From contig FWCC01000162.1 in NCBI GenBank assembly GCA_900169235.1, forward strand, positions 142,464 through 206,463: a stretch of 64,000 nt of DNA. The letters are read 5' to 3'. The stretch comes from Zarea fungicola. Lineage: Eukaryota; Ascomycota; Sordariomycetes; Hypocreales; Cordycipitaceae. This document shows, piece after piece, positions 44,173-54,445 of the stretch. Below the pieces are notes generated by a model. The model had not been told where the DNA came from. It saw only the letters and a list, made by a program, of their open reading frames with translations, and searched no databases. The position numbers and the translations under genes are program-made. Numbering within the stretch: the first letter of the stretch is position 1; each line of letters starts with the position of its first letter.

Positions 44173-46905
44173 TTATACAAGATCCCAGCGTGCCAACCAG
44201 CCTACATTTTGGCCTGTGTTGCGCATAATACACAATTGTGCTTCATTCGGCGTTGTACGTAAATCTGCAAGCACCTTTTCAACAGAAATGGCACCTACAG
44301 CCGTGCCTCGTCCATGGGCCATGTTGAAGGAGCCGGAGGTGACGAAGCCGATCAAATCCTCTGCATCCGGGACAAGAGGGTGATGACCACCGTCGATACT
44401 GTCGTGATTTGCAGGTGGCAGCGGATACGGCAGAGGCTTTGCGGTGAGTTGTTGCGCAAGCAGCCGAGTACGCTCTTGCAAGCCCTTTGGCCTTGTACGC
44501 TGCTGCTTTTTTGAACGCGGCGGGTGCTCAGGGACCGAGGGTAACTTGGCCAGCCATTGCGCTCGGAGGTTATGAGGTAGGGTGCGTGACTCTCTAGCAG
44601 CATCCCCCTCGTGTGGGACAGTAGAAGGCACTGCAATAGTGGATGATGCCGGCACCGCCGTTTCGGCCCTTGGAAGACGATATATGCGCGCAGTACTCAA
44701 CGCAACACCTCGACCAAGCATAGAAATACGGATACTGGTGATTGCGTTGATGGGCAATGCCGGTAAAGACGCAGGCGTAGCTGCTTTGGTAAGGGACTCC
44801 ACATGACTCTTCGATACTTGGCTTAGTAGCTTCAAGGGACTGGTCTTCGTCTTATCCGGTACTGCTGCCGTCATCTCAATACCCTCCATTGCGTCTGCGT
44901 TGGCAACAGCAGCGGTCTTGTCCGGCTGTTCAGTGGTCTCGTTTCGTTCTAATCCGAAAAGCAGCTCAAAATCGCACGCAAGACCATCACCAACTTCGCC
45001 CTTTCTACCCGCTCCGAGGTCAAGCGCCGCCCATTCCGTCCTTTTGCTCTTGGGCCGCTTATCGTACGCCGTCTTCCGCTTCTCACGCTGCTTTAGCTCC
45101 CACTCTGCACCTGCATCTGTTCCGAGAAAGTCGGCAGGGAACCACGGCATGCTGCGCTCAAAGGCCACTTGCATGCATTCATTGACGCCAGCGAAGCGAG
45201 GGTTCCCTCCAGATATGAGAGGATAGTGCACTAGGCTGTGCCAGACAAGCAGCACACACTTCCATGGTAGCATTAGCGTCCAGGAGCCCTGTGTCTGTGT
45301 TCCAGACGCAGACCTCGCAGCCAGCAGCAGAACTGGGATCTCTGGGTCCGTCGATGTTGGTTTGAGAAAAGCCCCGGGTGAAATTGCACCCCTGCGTTTG
45401 TAAATGGTCTGTTGGGAGGGTATGCCGGACGCTTTGTGGCGGGCATTTCGGTCGAAAAGGAGATTCGCCTCCATCTCACGCTCGACTGGCCACTCTGCAA
45501 TGTTTTCCACAAGTATCTCTTGCAACTTTTCGTCGTCCCATCCTTCTTGGCGCCGGGGTGGATATCGTAGCCGCGGATCCTGTATTGAAAATGCCAATAC
45601 GGCATTTGCAGTCAGTGCCGAAGGATTTGTTAGGCCCTGCAGAGACTGGAATATTTGCGCTTGATTTAAACTCGATTTTCCACCACTAGGATGTGGCGTA
45701 AGTACAGCAAGCAGGGCTTCTGTCGAAGCTGGGCCAGTGAGCTCGATGCTTCCAATCTCGAAGCGCAAGTCTTCAATATAGAGTCGCGGTGTCTCCATCC
45801 TTGTTAATCGCAGTAGTTCGTCAAATACTTGCTTAAATGCAGATGGATGCATTCGCAGGAATACTTGTCGCTGTGTTTTGCCATTCTCTTGTACGACAGG
45901 TTGTGGGTTCCATACCACAGTGCAGGGACACATTGGCCGTGGTTGTCCGTTGGAGTCCTGGCTGATAACAAGGGAACGAGAGCGTGTGCCCTGTCGCCAT
46001 TTTTTGCCCCTTTCGTTCCAGTATGCATCATCGATGAAGCCAAGCCGTTTCAACACACGACAGACTCCAACTTCGTTGCCGTAGAGGCCAATGGTACTCA
46101 TGTAGCTCATGTCCCAGACCATTGTTCCCCGCTCGCCTTGTGATCGATGCGTCGGTCGATAAATCTTTTCGCTTGGTGTCATGGGAATAGCAAATCCCCA
46201 CAACGGGCTCTTTGGCTCCGTCATTCTTGCGCGCTTGGCGTGCCACAGATGCGTCGGGAGCCACGTCTTGTGAAGCTGTCGCTTTCGGAACCTCGCTGGT
46301 GGCCGCGGCGGCTCATTGAGTTGGTTTCTTCGAATCTTGGGCCGTGGACGTCCATTAACTGATGCGTCTTTGCTTGCCGCCTTTTCACCTGTCTTGCTGC
46401 CTCCCTTGGCAATCATCTTTCGGCGTCTCGTTCGCGCAGCCAACAATCGCAGTCGCTTCGCCGTCTCTGCGCGCAATCTCGCCCGCGTCGACGTCGGTTT
46501 CCGTCGCCGCGACTGCACCGTTGGTGTGTTGTCCTCCGCCATTTCTTTATTCGCTCGCGCTCGCAGCCGTCGCGGGACCCTGCGCGGGTTGTGGCTTGCC
46601 GTTCGCCGGCGGAGGCCGCGCGGTACTTGCTGAAAGGCGCGTGAGCTGCCGACCGCTTTGGATGTGGCCATGCTCTGCTCGAGCGCGCGAATCTCGAATT
46701 CATGGGCCGCGACAAAGGCCTGCAGGTCCAGCGCGCCATCCTTTAGGGCCGATTCGGCGGGCTCGACGGGGATGTTGCGGGCGAGATGGACCTTGGCGCG
46801 TCGCTGCGCAGGGTTCTTGTCGTTTCGGCCACCGCCGCCAGAGTTTGCGCCGCCAGGCTTGTTCTTGCCTGCCGTATTGCCGGCGGAGGCTTGCTTGGGG
46901 CCCAT
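44173..46905 (-). CDS. POP1: POP1, RNase P / RNase MRP subunit
   Basis: A single uninterrupted exon of 910 residues. After a Gly/Asn-rich N terminus the protein has the POP1 signature: VPRGLRRRTASHNPRRVPRR (about 94-113) in a strongly basic region, then FRKRQLHKTWLPTHLWHAKR with MTEPKSPLWGFAIPMTPSEK. The central part keeps TMVWDMSYMSTIGLYG. The POPLD-type domain lies toward the C terminus (VLLVWHSLVHYPLISGGNPR, then PWFPADFLGTDAG). The extreme C terminus has LIGFVTSGSFNMAHGRGTAV, the usual POP1 ending. POP1 is the largest protein of RNase P (tRNA 5' processing) and RNase MRP (pre-rRNA processing), acting in the nucleus and nucleolus. Its presence gives a housekeeping anchor in an otherwise accessory-looking window. 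Confidence 0.96.
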   Translation of the reverse strand: MGPKQASAGNTAGKNKPGGANSGGGGRNDKNPAQRRAKVHLARNIPVEPAESALKDGALDLQAFVAAHEFEIRALEQSMATSKAVGSSRAFQQVPRGLRRRTASHNPRRVPRRLRARANKEMAEDNTPTVQSRRRKPTSTRARLRAETAKRLRLLAARTRRRKMIAKGGSKTGEKAASKDASVNGRPRPKIRRNQLNEPPRPPARFRKRQLHKTWLPTHLWHAKRARMTEPKSPLWGFAIPMTPSEKIYRPTHRSQGERGTMVWDMSYMSTIGLYGNEVGVCRVLKRLGFIDDAYWNERGKKWRQGTRSRSLVISQDSNGQPRPMCPCTVVWNPQPVVQENGKTQRQVFLRMHPSAFKQVFDELLRLTRMETPRLYIEDLRFEIGSIELTGPASTEALLAVLTPHPSGGKSSLNQAQIFQSLQGLTNPSALTANAVLAFSIQDPRLRYPPRRQEGWDDEKLQEILVENIAEWPVEREMEANLLFDRNARHKASGIPSQQTIYKRRGAISPGAFLKPTSTDPEIPVLLLAARSASGTQTQGSWTLMLPWKCVLLVWHSLVHYPLISGGNPRFAGVNECMQVAFERSMPWFPADFLGTDAGAEWELKQREKRKTAYDKRPKSKRTEWAALDLGAGRKGEVGDGLACDFELLFGLERNETTEQPDKTAAVANADAMEGIEMTAAVPDKTKTSPLKLLSQVSKSHVESLTKAATPASLPALPINAITSIRISMLGRGVALSTARIYRLPRAETAVPASSTIAVPSTVPHEGDAARESRTLPHNLRAQWLAKLPSVPEHPPRSKKQQRTRPKGLQERTRLLAQQLTAKPLPYPLPPANHDSIDGGHHPLVPDAEDLIGFVTSGSFNMAHGRGTAVGAISVEKVLADLRTTPNEAQLCIMRNTGQNVGWLARWDLV

Positions 46906-47423
46906 GGCTCGTGGATGCGATGATAGGTTGTGTGTATGAGGTTGACAAACGGAAATTGGAGTTGAAGCTTCTTAACTTTTTGGTGGGGCAGGCAAATGGT
47001 GGCCGATAGGCGTTGCATATCTAAAATTTGACGAATACTTCAGCTACAATAATTGATAGTGGTTTTTGTTATTTCTCCTTTATTGAATGAATAAACTGAA
47101 ATATCAGAACTTTTTCGAGAATTTACTGAATGCCCTATCTCTGTTACGTCGGCCTGAACGGCTCTCCTGCGCATTCAGAAGAATAGCATCTCAGTCGCAT
47201 TTACACAAGCTTATCATTTTTAATCGTGAAAATGCAAACTCAATCTATCAAACTATCAATATTTGCAAATTAACTTGTTTGTGCATCTCAGCTGATTAGC
47301 AGCCATCTCATAATATTTCCAACGCAGCTCTATACTCTTCTCTTTTGGCCGGAGTCCCTGCTTCGTGCCTCAAATTGTATGCCACTCTCTCAAAATGAAA
47401 GCCGTTGGTATCGCATCAAAAGA
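46906..47423. promoter_or_regulatory. POP1 promoter and 3' flank of 2EXR gene
   Basis: AT-rich sequence with no gene. The part next to 46905 is the POP1 promoter. Confidence 0.45.
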
Positions 47424-48272
47424 TTAATCCAGTAAATACCAGTTCTTGCTGGTGACTTCAGATACATCAGTGAGCTCGATGTCCCAGGGAAGTCGTCCAA
47501 CCCGCTCCAAATAAAGAAACGCCGGTTGATGAGTAGCGCTGCCGCGCTGCATCTCTTCGAAATTCGCAGTAATTCTAGATTTCATTTCAGATGCCTCACT
47601 TTCCGAATGAGAATGCTCCCGCATTTCCCATCGCGTTTTTGGGTAGTCTATCGGAGTGGTCATCTCATCCTCCCCTTCAAGCTCGTCGTGCTCGACTATT
47701 GCATAGATTACCGTGACATCGTCAAAGTATTCCGTCACCTCTGTCAACACGTCATGGTCACCATTGTCAAAAGCGGATCGGGGGACTATTAGCCTCTGTA
47801 CATGCGCGTGCGTCGCTCGGATGGACGTTTCAAGGTTTTGTGGCTCAAACATAAAATCGAAAAACTGCATGGCAAAAGCATGCATACGGTGTCGAGGCCC
47901 GTAGAGCGCATCCAGCAATGGATTGAATGCTCGGACAGGCCGAAGATGATAAGACCCAGACTTCCCAGGATATGGCCGTCTCTCAATTGTGCCTTGCTTG
48001 TTCAGCCAGGCGAGCAGGACGGCTCGTGACTCTCGGTTGGCAGACAACAGCCCGTCTAGACAGTAGACTCGGGTGAAGAGGTTATAAAAATGATCAAACT
48101 CGATTACTTTCTCGGAAATCTCCTCGTCATAGCCCACTGTAGTCGTCATCGTGCAGGAATCTGGGTCGCGGTATGTGAAGACCGCTGGCCCGTCTATGGG
48201 GATCGCGTCGTTCCATATTTGGCTGCGCAGCTCGCCCGGCAGCATTGAAAACACATGAAAGGTGACCGGCAT
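47424..48272 (-). CDS. 2EXR-domain protein
   Basis: One exon, 282 residues. It opens with FHVFSMLPGELRSQIWNDAI (residues 5-24), the 2EXR signature (F..LP.ELR..IW) seen in a large, expanded fungal family. LLSANRESRAVLLAWL, typical of the following helix, appears near residue 80. The middle holds HAHVQRLIVPRS, and the C terminus is acidic with FLYLERVGRLPWDIEL. No signal peptide or membrane segment. The family has no established biochemical role; members are numerous, variable and often near telomeres or accessory genes. ATG choice is simple because the signature starts five residues in. Confidence 0.85.
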   Translation of the reverse strand: MPVTFHVFSMLPGELRSQIWNDAIPIDGPAVFTYRDPDSCTMTTTVGYDEEISEKVIEFDHFYNLFTRVYCLDGLLSANRESRAVLLAWLNKQGTIERRPYPGKSGSYHLRPVRAFNPLLDALYGPRHRMHAFAMQFFDFMFEPQNLETSIRATHAHVQRLIVPRSAFDNGDHDVLTEVTEYFDDVTVIYAIVEHDELEGEDEMTTPIDYPKTRWEMREHSHSESEASEMKSRITANFEEMQRGSATHQPAFLYLERVGRLPWDIELTDVSEVTSKNWYLLD

Positions 48273-48586
48273 GATGCTGTAGGCTGATGTGATGAAGGAT
48301 TACCGTTGCTTACCCTTTACTATTTTTCTCCCCTTGTCCGTCAGATAGTAGTATTCGTACTGGACCAATCAGCGCCATTGCACAGCCTGGCCAGCTTTCA
48401 GTTGAGCCTATTTCTGCTTTGGGGCTTTCAAAACGCTGGAAGTAGATGGACGTAATTTATCCTCGTTTCTCTTGTTCCTCTCATTGCGGAACAACAGCTA
48501 TAGGCGAACATCTCCGCGGCACCATGTTAAAATAGACTGGATAATAAATGTAACATTGAATTTTGATACTCGTAATTAATAGCTGC
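48273..48586. promoter_or_regulatory. 2EXR promoter and permease 3' flank
   Basis: A 314 bp gap with a pyrimidine-rich part near 48,310-48,340; nothing else recognised. Confidence 0.4.
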
Positions 48587-50352
48587 TTACGCTTCAGCCA
48601 CCCACTCCTCTTTCCCGTTGGCAGGGCCGTTATCCGTCTTCTCCTCTCCTATGTCAACGCCCTCCATGCCCTGGACTTCACCGTGTGTTAAACTTTCCAC
48701 GTTGATCTGTGGGCCGTGGTAATTCTTTCGTCCGTCAAAGATCCATGTTCCTCCTGCAATGAGAAGGATGACACCGAAGGCAGCAATAGCGTAGTTCATG
48801 TTGCTTCCAGTGACGGGCAGCTCGGGAGGGAAAACAAAGAGCACGGTAGTGAGAATAGACCACATGACTCCAATCTACCCTTCTGTCAGTCATTTGATTT
48901 CAGATACAGTCGACGATATTAAAAAAAAACCTACAATATTGAAAATCCAACCAAAGGGTTCTGGAATCTTGAACGGGCGATCTTCAGGAAGCATGCGGCG
49001 TCCACGCAGGAGGTTAATAGCAGGAGGAATAGCATAAGTTACACCCAGCGCAACGACAGACGCAGCAGTGATGGCGTTGAATGTGCTGGTAGATCCCAAG
49101 AAAATGCAGCCGAAGATAATGACCCAAGCAGCAGTCCAGATGAGAGCATTCAAGGGCACATCGAGGGTTGGGTGTACCTTGGCAAAGACGCGGGAAAAGG
49201 GCATGCCGTTGTCACGAGCAAAAGCGTAGCTCATACGGCTGCTGGTGCACATGATGGTGATGGCCGTGAACAGCATGCACACAACCGGGAACATGAGCAG
49301 GCAAATACTTCCAGCCTTGCTCTTGGTGGCGTCCATGAAGACTTGGAGCAGCGGGCCATATGCGGAAGAGACGACCGCGTCGATGTCCTTGGTGACGAGG
49401 AGGAGACAAGTAAGGAAGATGAAGCCTGTAAACATGCCAATGAGGATACAGTAGATCATAATCCTCGGGCCCTGGCGCTGCGCATCGGGAATCTCTTCAA
49501 TCATGTGGGCGACGGCATCGAATCCTGTGTGGGTATATACACGTTAGTGTGGCTGACAGATGGTCCAGTAAAGGTGTGAGATGGCTTACCAGTCAGTCCA
49601 AAAGCGCCCTGCAACAGGCCAAGCATCCAGGCAAGGCCATCTGGCCAGCCCACCTCGTTGGTGAAGGTTGCGTACACGAACTCGCCGTCCTGGTAGTCAC
49701 CCGACGAGCAGGCCAGGATAGTGATGCAGATGACGACGAAACCACCGAGCGACCACAGGAATCCAGCCTGAGTAACAATCGGCAGCAGGCGCGTCATAAA
49801 CGCATTAACGGCGAGCGCGGCGAGCGTGAACCCAATGTAGATGAGAAACTGGTGCCAGGGTTTGGGCTCGTAGTCGGCGTGCATGAGCGAAATAATGTTG
49901 ACGATGAAGGTGCTACCGAGCAGGCCCGTCGTGGCTGTGAGCGCAACCCAGCCTGATACGTTGATCCAGCCGGTGACGTAGCTGAGCGAGCGGCTCCAGC
50001 GCTTCCAAGAGATGATGGCGACCCAGTGGTACTGGCCACCCGCCGTCGGGTACGCCGAGAGGAACTCGCCGAGCGACGCGGCGAGGCAAAGGTTCAGGAC
50101 GCCGGCGACCATGAGACCCCAGATGACGGCGCTGGACCCGCCCGAGGGCAGGGCGAGGTTGATGGAGGCGGCCAGCGCGGTCCAGCTGTTGAGAATGGCA
50201 AATGCCAATCCCAACATGGAGAGCATGGAAAAGTTGCGCTTTAGCTCCTGCTTATGGCCGAGCTGCGCCAGAATGGCAGCATCCTCGACGATGCTCGCCC
50301 GCCGGGCCTCTGCCCGCGTTGATCCCCTGCGCGACGCTGGTTGGACTTCCAT
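48587..50352 (-). CDS. UGA4: GABA/amino-acid permease (APC family, UGA4-like)
   Basis: Exons are 50352-49590, 49524-48935 and 48874-48587. The introns are 65 nt (GTAAGC...CACAG) and 60 nt (GTAGGT...GGTAG, branch TGACTGAC). The joins are in frame and the product is 546 residues. About twelve hydrophobic segments begin at residue 45 (SMLSMLGLAFAILNSWTAL). Landmarks are LALPSGGSSAVIWGLMVAGV in TM2, GEFLSAYPTAGGQYHW, and GLTGFDAVAHMIEEIPDA across the first splice, which is the APC motif after TM6-7. The N and C tails are hydrophilic, the last rich in Glu and Gly. This is the architecture of fungal GABA and choline permeases (Uga4/Hnm1 group). GABA is the best guess because SSADH and GABA transaminase lie 2 kb to the right; choline or another amino acid remains possible. 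Confidence 0.88.
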
Positions 50353-52000
50353 TGTGTCTTATAAGTTAGGCAACTTTTTATGTGGTTGCGTGATCACTGA
50401 ACACTTGGGGGGGTATCAAGGAAGACAGGAATTGGAAAGGAAGAGGGGGGAAAGCTTCCAGAAGGGAGAGAACGGCTTATTATTATAAGACGGAGAGAAT
50501 GGGAATGAACAGGGTTGGAAGGTCGGGTAATCAGCGATGACCCATGTCAGGCTATCAATTCCCCAAAACGACGCCACCCCAGCCAGCAACTGGGAAGATG
50601 CGGCTTGGTCGGGGTATAAGCTTGAACATGGTGCTATGATGCTGATACGGATGGGGTACGCTAGGAAAGGTCGTTTCCACTGTTAATAAAAGCCAGTCAG
50701 AATGGAGAAAAACCAACGCTAGAGAAGCTAAGAAAGATGTGTGTGGTGCAGGTTCCCCAGTGTCTTGTCCCGAAAACGGCGGTACCGCAGGAGACTTCAC
50801 GGAACTGCCAAAGTGCTGGTATGTAGCCTAGCAAAGTCAGAGCAATGCGTCTTATTAGCTGGCATGCTGCAGAATTCTTCTTACAATAAAATATATATAC
50901 TCTGTGGTTTGGTCTGATGATATGATGTCTTTAGTGCTGGAGGAACATGAGGGTCAAACGCCGACAAATTCGGATTGGCGGCGCATCTTTGACAGGTGGC
51001 GCAGATCACATTACTATTCAAACGTCAGGCAATACTTAGCACCTAATTGGTCCTCCAATATGGCAGCAACAAAAACGCAGAGAACGGCTGAATAGAGCAG
51101 GCGCAAGGGGTTTCAGGCATGCTGCAGATACGTACAGGGTGCCCAAAGCGCGAGTCAGTGCTAGAGTATCTACCAGTACAAGAACTTACGCTCGTGGCCC
51201 AATTGTTCTTCCTCTGCGGGACTCATTTGGATAAGGCGTGGCAATGCTTCGAGAACCGGGGGTGCCGATCCACTGTCTCCGGTGAGGCCGGGCCCCGGTG
51301 TGCAGGAAGCTAGATGGCGCTCTGTAACGGGCTTTGTGAATTGGGGAAGTGCGGGGAGCATATATTCATTATTTTATAGGCAAACATGAGACAAGAACCA
51401 AGTTGAACGTTTTTATTCTGTTTGGTTAGAGGCATTGAGCTTGCAGATGTAATCTCTTGGTTGATTTTCACAGGGTTGCATTCACGCCACAGGCGCAGAG
51501 CCACGATCGTGTCCTGCTTTCTTGGCAGACGCCCTGTCGATGGAAGTGCGCCGTGGGCTGTATTGCTCCAGTGCTCCGCACCGTCAAACGACGCGATAAA
51601 AGATAAAGCTGCAGCTAGCCATCTCCAAACGCCCCGTCATTTGGGCAGCCTCATAAGATCAGCTTTTCACGAATACTTACCCCTTTTAGAAAATGCATGG
51701 CTATTCCGGATGAATCCGGGGTAATTGGACAGCGTAATTCAGTGACTTCATGAATAATAGGGGAGCCAGGCGATTTGCCTCTAAAAGCTGCGGCGCTACG
51801 GGGTAAACCAGCGACGTAATTGGCAACTGCCGACTAATAATATTGGTGTTATGTTTTCGTAGCCGCGCTGTGCACGTCATTTGACTCTTCTTCAAGACGA
51901 AAAAGAATCGCTCAACGCCTCTTATTATGTCAAACAAGCTACTCCATCTGGCTGTTCCACTCCGAGCAGCCGGGCGTGGCGGCGGCAACCTGATACGTAG

Positions 52001-52026
52001 CCGGTCCCGGTCCCGGTCCCGGTCCC
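52001..52026. repeat. (CCGGTC)4 tandem repeat
   Basis: Four full CCGGTC units and two extra bases, in a GC-rich island between the permease and SSADH genes. Related CCGG-containing sequence lies in the SSADH/GABA-T promoter near 54,225-54,245. Confidence 0.9.
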
Positions 52027-52029
52027 AGT

Positions 52030-52049
52030 TTTGGCCCGGCTGGGCCAAA
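52030..52049. repeat. Perfect palindromic element, 8 bp arms
   Basis: TTTGGCCC and GGGCCAAA flank four central bases (GGCT). It is directly downstream of the CCGGTC repeat in the GABA cluster. It could be a regulator site or a hairpin; no known factor consensus is claimed. Confidence 0.8.
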
Positions 52050-52312
52050 CCCACCGGGCGGCGCCACGAGACTGCCGGTTGAACCGCGTTGATGCAGCAT
52101 GGTTGCCTATTCAAGGTATGCTTTGTGGCTTTTCGTTCTGATAAGAGTGAATAAGTTGCTATCGTGTTGATACACATTTGGTTTGTTAAAATTTGAGAAG
52201 TCTCCGGTGATAATAAGGAGACCGTGGCAATATAATAATGCATCAAACTAAATGAGATGAAATGAAATAAGTTGTAAAATAAAATTCTATTTGTAGATTC
52301 TAGTTCAAAACA

Positions 52313-53970
52313 TTATACTGCCATCATAACCATTTTAGTCGTCAAGTACTCGTCAATACCATATTTACTGCCCTCCCGACCGAAGCCACTCTGCTTCACG
52401 CCGCCGAATGGCGCAACCGGGTCACTGATGGCTCCTAAATCAATATTAGCATGTTTTCAAATTGCTCTCAGTATAGTCAGGTTTGCAATGTGCAACGTAC
52501 CGATGTTAACTCCCACCATGCCGACTTCAAGAGCCTCGGCTACGCGCCAGCAACGGCTGTGGTCCTTGCTGAAGAAGTAGCCCGCAAGGCCGACATCCGT
52601 ATCATTGGCGAGGGCAATTGCCTCTTCCTCCGTCTCAAACGGAAACACGGCCGCAATTGGCCCGAATGTCTCCTCGCTGCAGATGCGCATACCGGGCTTC
52701 ATGTCCGCCAGCACCGTCATGTCAAAGTAGTTGGCACCAAGCGGCAGCCGTGTGCCGCCAATCAGCAAGCGGGCACCCTGAGCGACGGCATCCTGGACGT
52801 GCTCCTCACACTTTTGTACGGCGCGTCCGTGGATGAGCGGGCCGTGCGTGGTGGCCGCGTCGAGCCCGTCGCCGACCTTGAACGTCTTGACGACATCGAC
52901 GAGCATGGCGAGGAACTTGTCGTAGACGGCACGGTGCACGAGCACGCGGTTGGCGCACACGCACGTCTGGCCGGAGATTCTGAACTTGCAGGCCACGACG
53001 CCGCGGATGGCCGCGTCCAAGTCGGCATCGTCAAACACGATGAAGGGGGCGTTGCCGCCGAGCTCAAAGGAGAGCTTCTTGAGCGTCGAGGAGGACTGCT
53101 GCATGAGGAGCTTACCGACGGGGGTCGAGCCGGTAAACGACACCTTTTTGATGATGGGGTTCGTCGTCAGGACCTTACCTACGGCGACGGTGTTTTGCAT
53201 GGCGGTAATTACATTGACCACGCCCTTGGGGATGCCCGCGCGATGCGCCAGCTCGGCCATGGCCAGGGCCGTTAGGGGAGCCTCGGCAGGTGCCTTGATC
53301 ACGACGGTGCAGCCAGCCGCCAGCGCGGGGCCAGCCTTGCGCGTAATCATGGCGGCTGGGAAGTTCCAGGGCGTGATGAATCCGCACACTCCAACGGGAT
53401 CCTTCATGGTGACGATGCGGCATGAGGGGTTGCTGGCCTGCATCATGTCGCCATAGATTCGCGCGGCCTCCTCGGAGAACCACTCAAAGAAGCTGGCGGC
53501 ATATTTGACCTCGGTCGTGGCGTCGGCGAGAGGCTTTCCGTTTTCAAATGTGATGATTGTGGCAAGGTCCTCGACATTTTCGAGCATGAGATCGTTCCAG
53601 CGGCGGAGCAGGGCGGCGCGTTGTCGGGGCGGTGTGGTGCGGAAGCTGGAAAAGGCTTCCTTGGCGGCCAAGATGGCTGTGTTGGTATCGGCCTCGTCGC
53701 ATTCGGGACATTCGCCAATAGCTTCAGATGTGGAAGGATCTAGTTGAAAAACGTGTTAAAGATGCTTGACTTATTATTCGGTATTGTCGATGTTGGCAAG
53801 ACATACTGTCAACTGAGAAGCGTTTGCCAGAGGCGGCTTGTGTCCATTTTCCGTCGACGTAGCATTCGCTCTTGAGCAGCGAGGGGTCGCGTAGCTATAC
53901 TTTATCTCAATAACAGCAACACCAAACTTATTGAGATGATTTAACTTACTCGATCCTTAAGTGCAGACAT
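52313..53970 (-). CDS. UGA2: Succinate-semialdehyde dehydrogenase (NAD(P)+)
   Basis: Four exons: 53970-53950 (MSALKDR), 53894-53807, 53739-52501 and 52434-52313. The introns are 55, 67 and 66 nt, all GT-AG, and the product is 489 residues. Key aldehyde dehydrogenase residues are visible: [35 protein letters not shown] for cofactor binding, Glu in [11 protein letters not shown] (about 262), and the catalytic Cys in [10 protein letters not shown] (about 296; a second Cys at 298 is usual in SSADH and could form a redox disulfide). The last exon supplies [18 protein letters not shown]. It oxidises succinate semialdehyde to succinate, the last step of GABA breakdown, cytosolic or mitochondrial. 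No mitochondrial presequence is seen. It shares a 475 bp divergent promoter with the transaminase gene. Confidence 0.95.
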
Positions 53971-54445
53971 TATGAATGAGTTTTTGTGTCAATGTATAAT
54001 GTGGTTGTTCTTGGATGTATTCCATGTCCCGTAGCTCTTACTCGCGACGACAGTGCTTCTCCCACTTGCCATATATCATCCTACCCCGTCACATACAGCT
54101 TCATCTACCCCAAACTCCTCACCCGCATCGTCATCACTAATACAGCCATTGCCGCCCAGTTCCGATAACAGTTTCCGTTGAACTCGTGACTCCGGACCAC
54201 GCGGGGCGGCGAAGTGGGACCGGCAAGCCAGACCGGCCCGGTTAGCGGCGGCGGCCCAACCAGAGTATCGGGCGCCGCGCGCAGCATGGCACGCGCATGC
54301 AGCTACCCCGCGATTTGGTTCATGGGAAAGAAGTCAAGGTAAATATAAGCTCACAGGAACTTGATGGTCCAACACTTGACTCTGCAACTACACAAGAAAG
54401 AAAAAAGTTTCATCTACAGACACATCAGCCTTTCTGAACTGCAAG
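53971..54445. promoter_or_regulatory. Bidirectional promoter of SSADH and GABA transaminase
   Basis: A 475 bp region between two starts pointing apart. Near 54,162 the bases CGATAA match the HGATAR consensus for AreA/NIT2 nitrogen regulators. A GC-rich part at 54,200-54,300 holds GACCGGCCCGG and GGCGGCGGCCC, compatible with Zn2Cys6 factor sites. In Aspergillus the GABA genes are controlled by AreA and an omega-amino-acid regulator (IntA/AmdR); use of the same logic here is inference. Confidence 0.55.

Larger units (their letters stand above)
50353..52312. promoter_or_regulatory. 2 kb upstream region of the permease gene
   Basis: Contains the permease promoter near 50,353 and the 3' flank of SSADH near 52,312. 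Frames below 185 codons lack motifs. A GC-rich island at 51,960-52,090 carries a CCGGTC tandem repeat and a 20 bp palindrome, listed separately. Confidence 0.5.
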
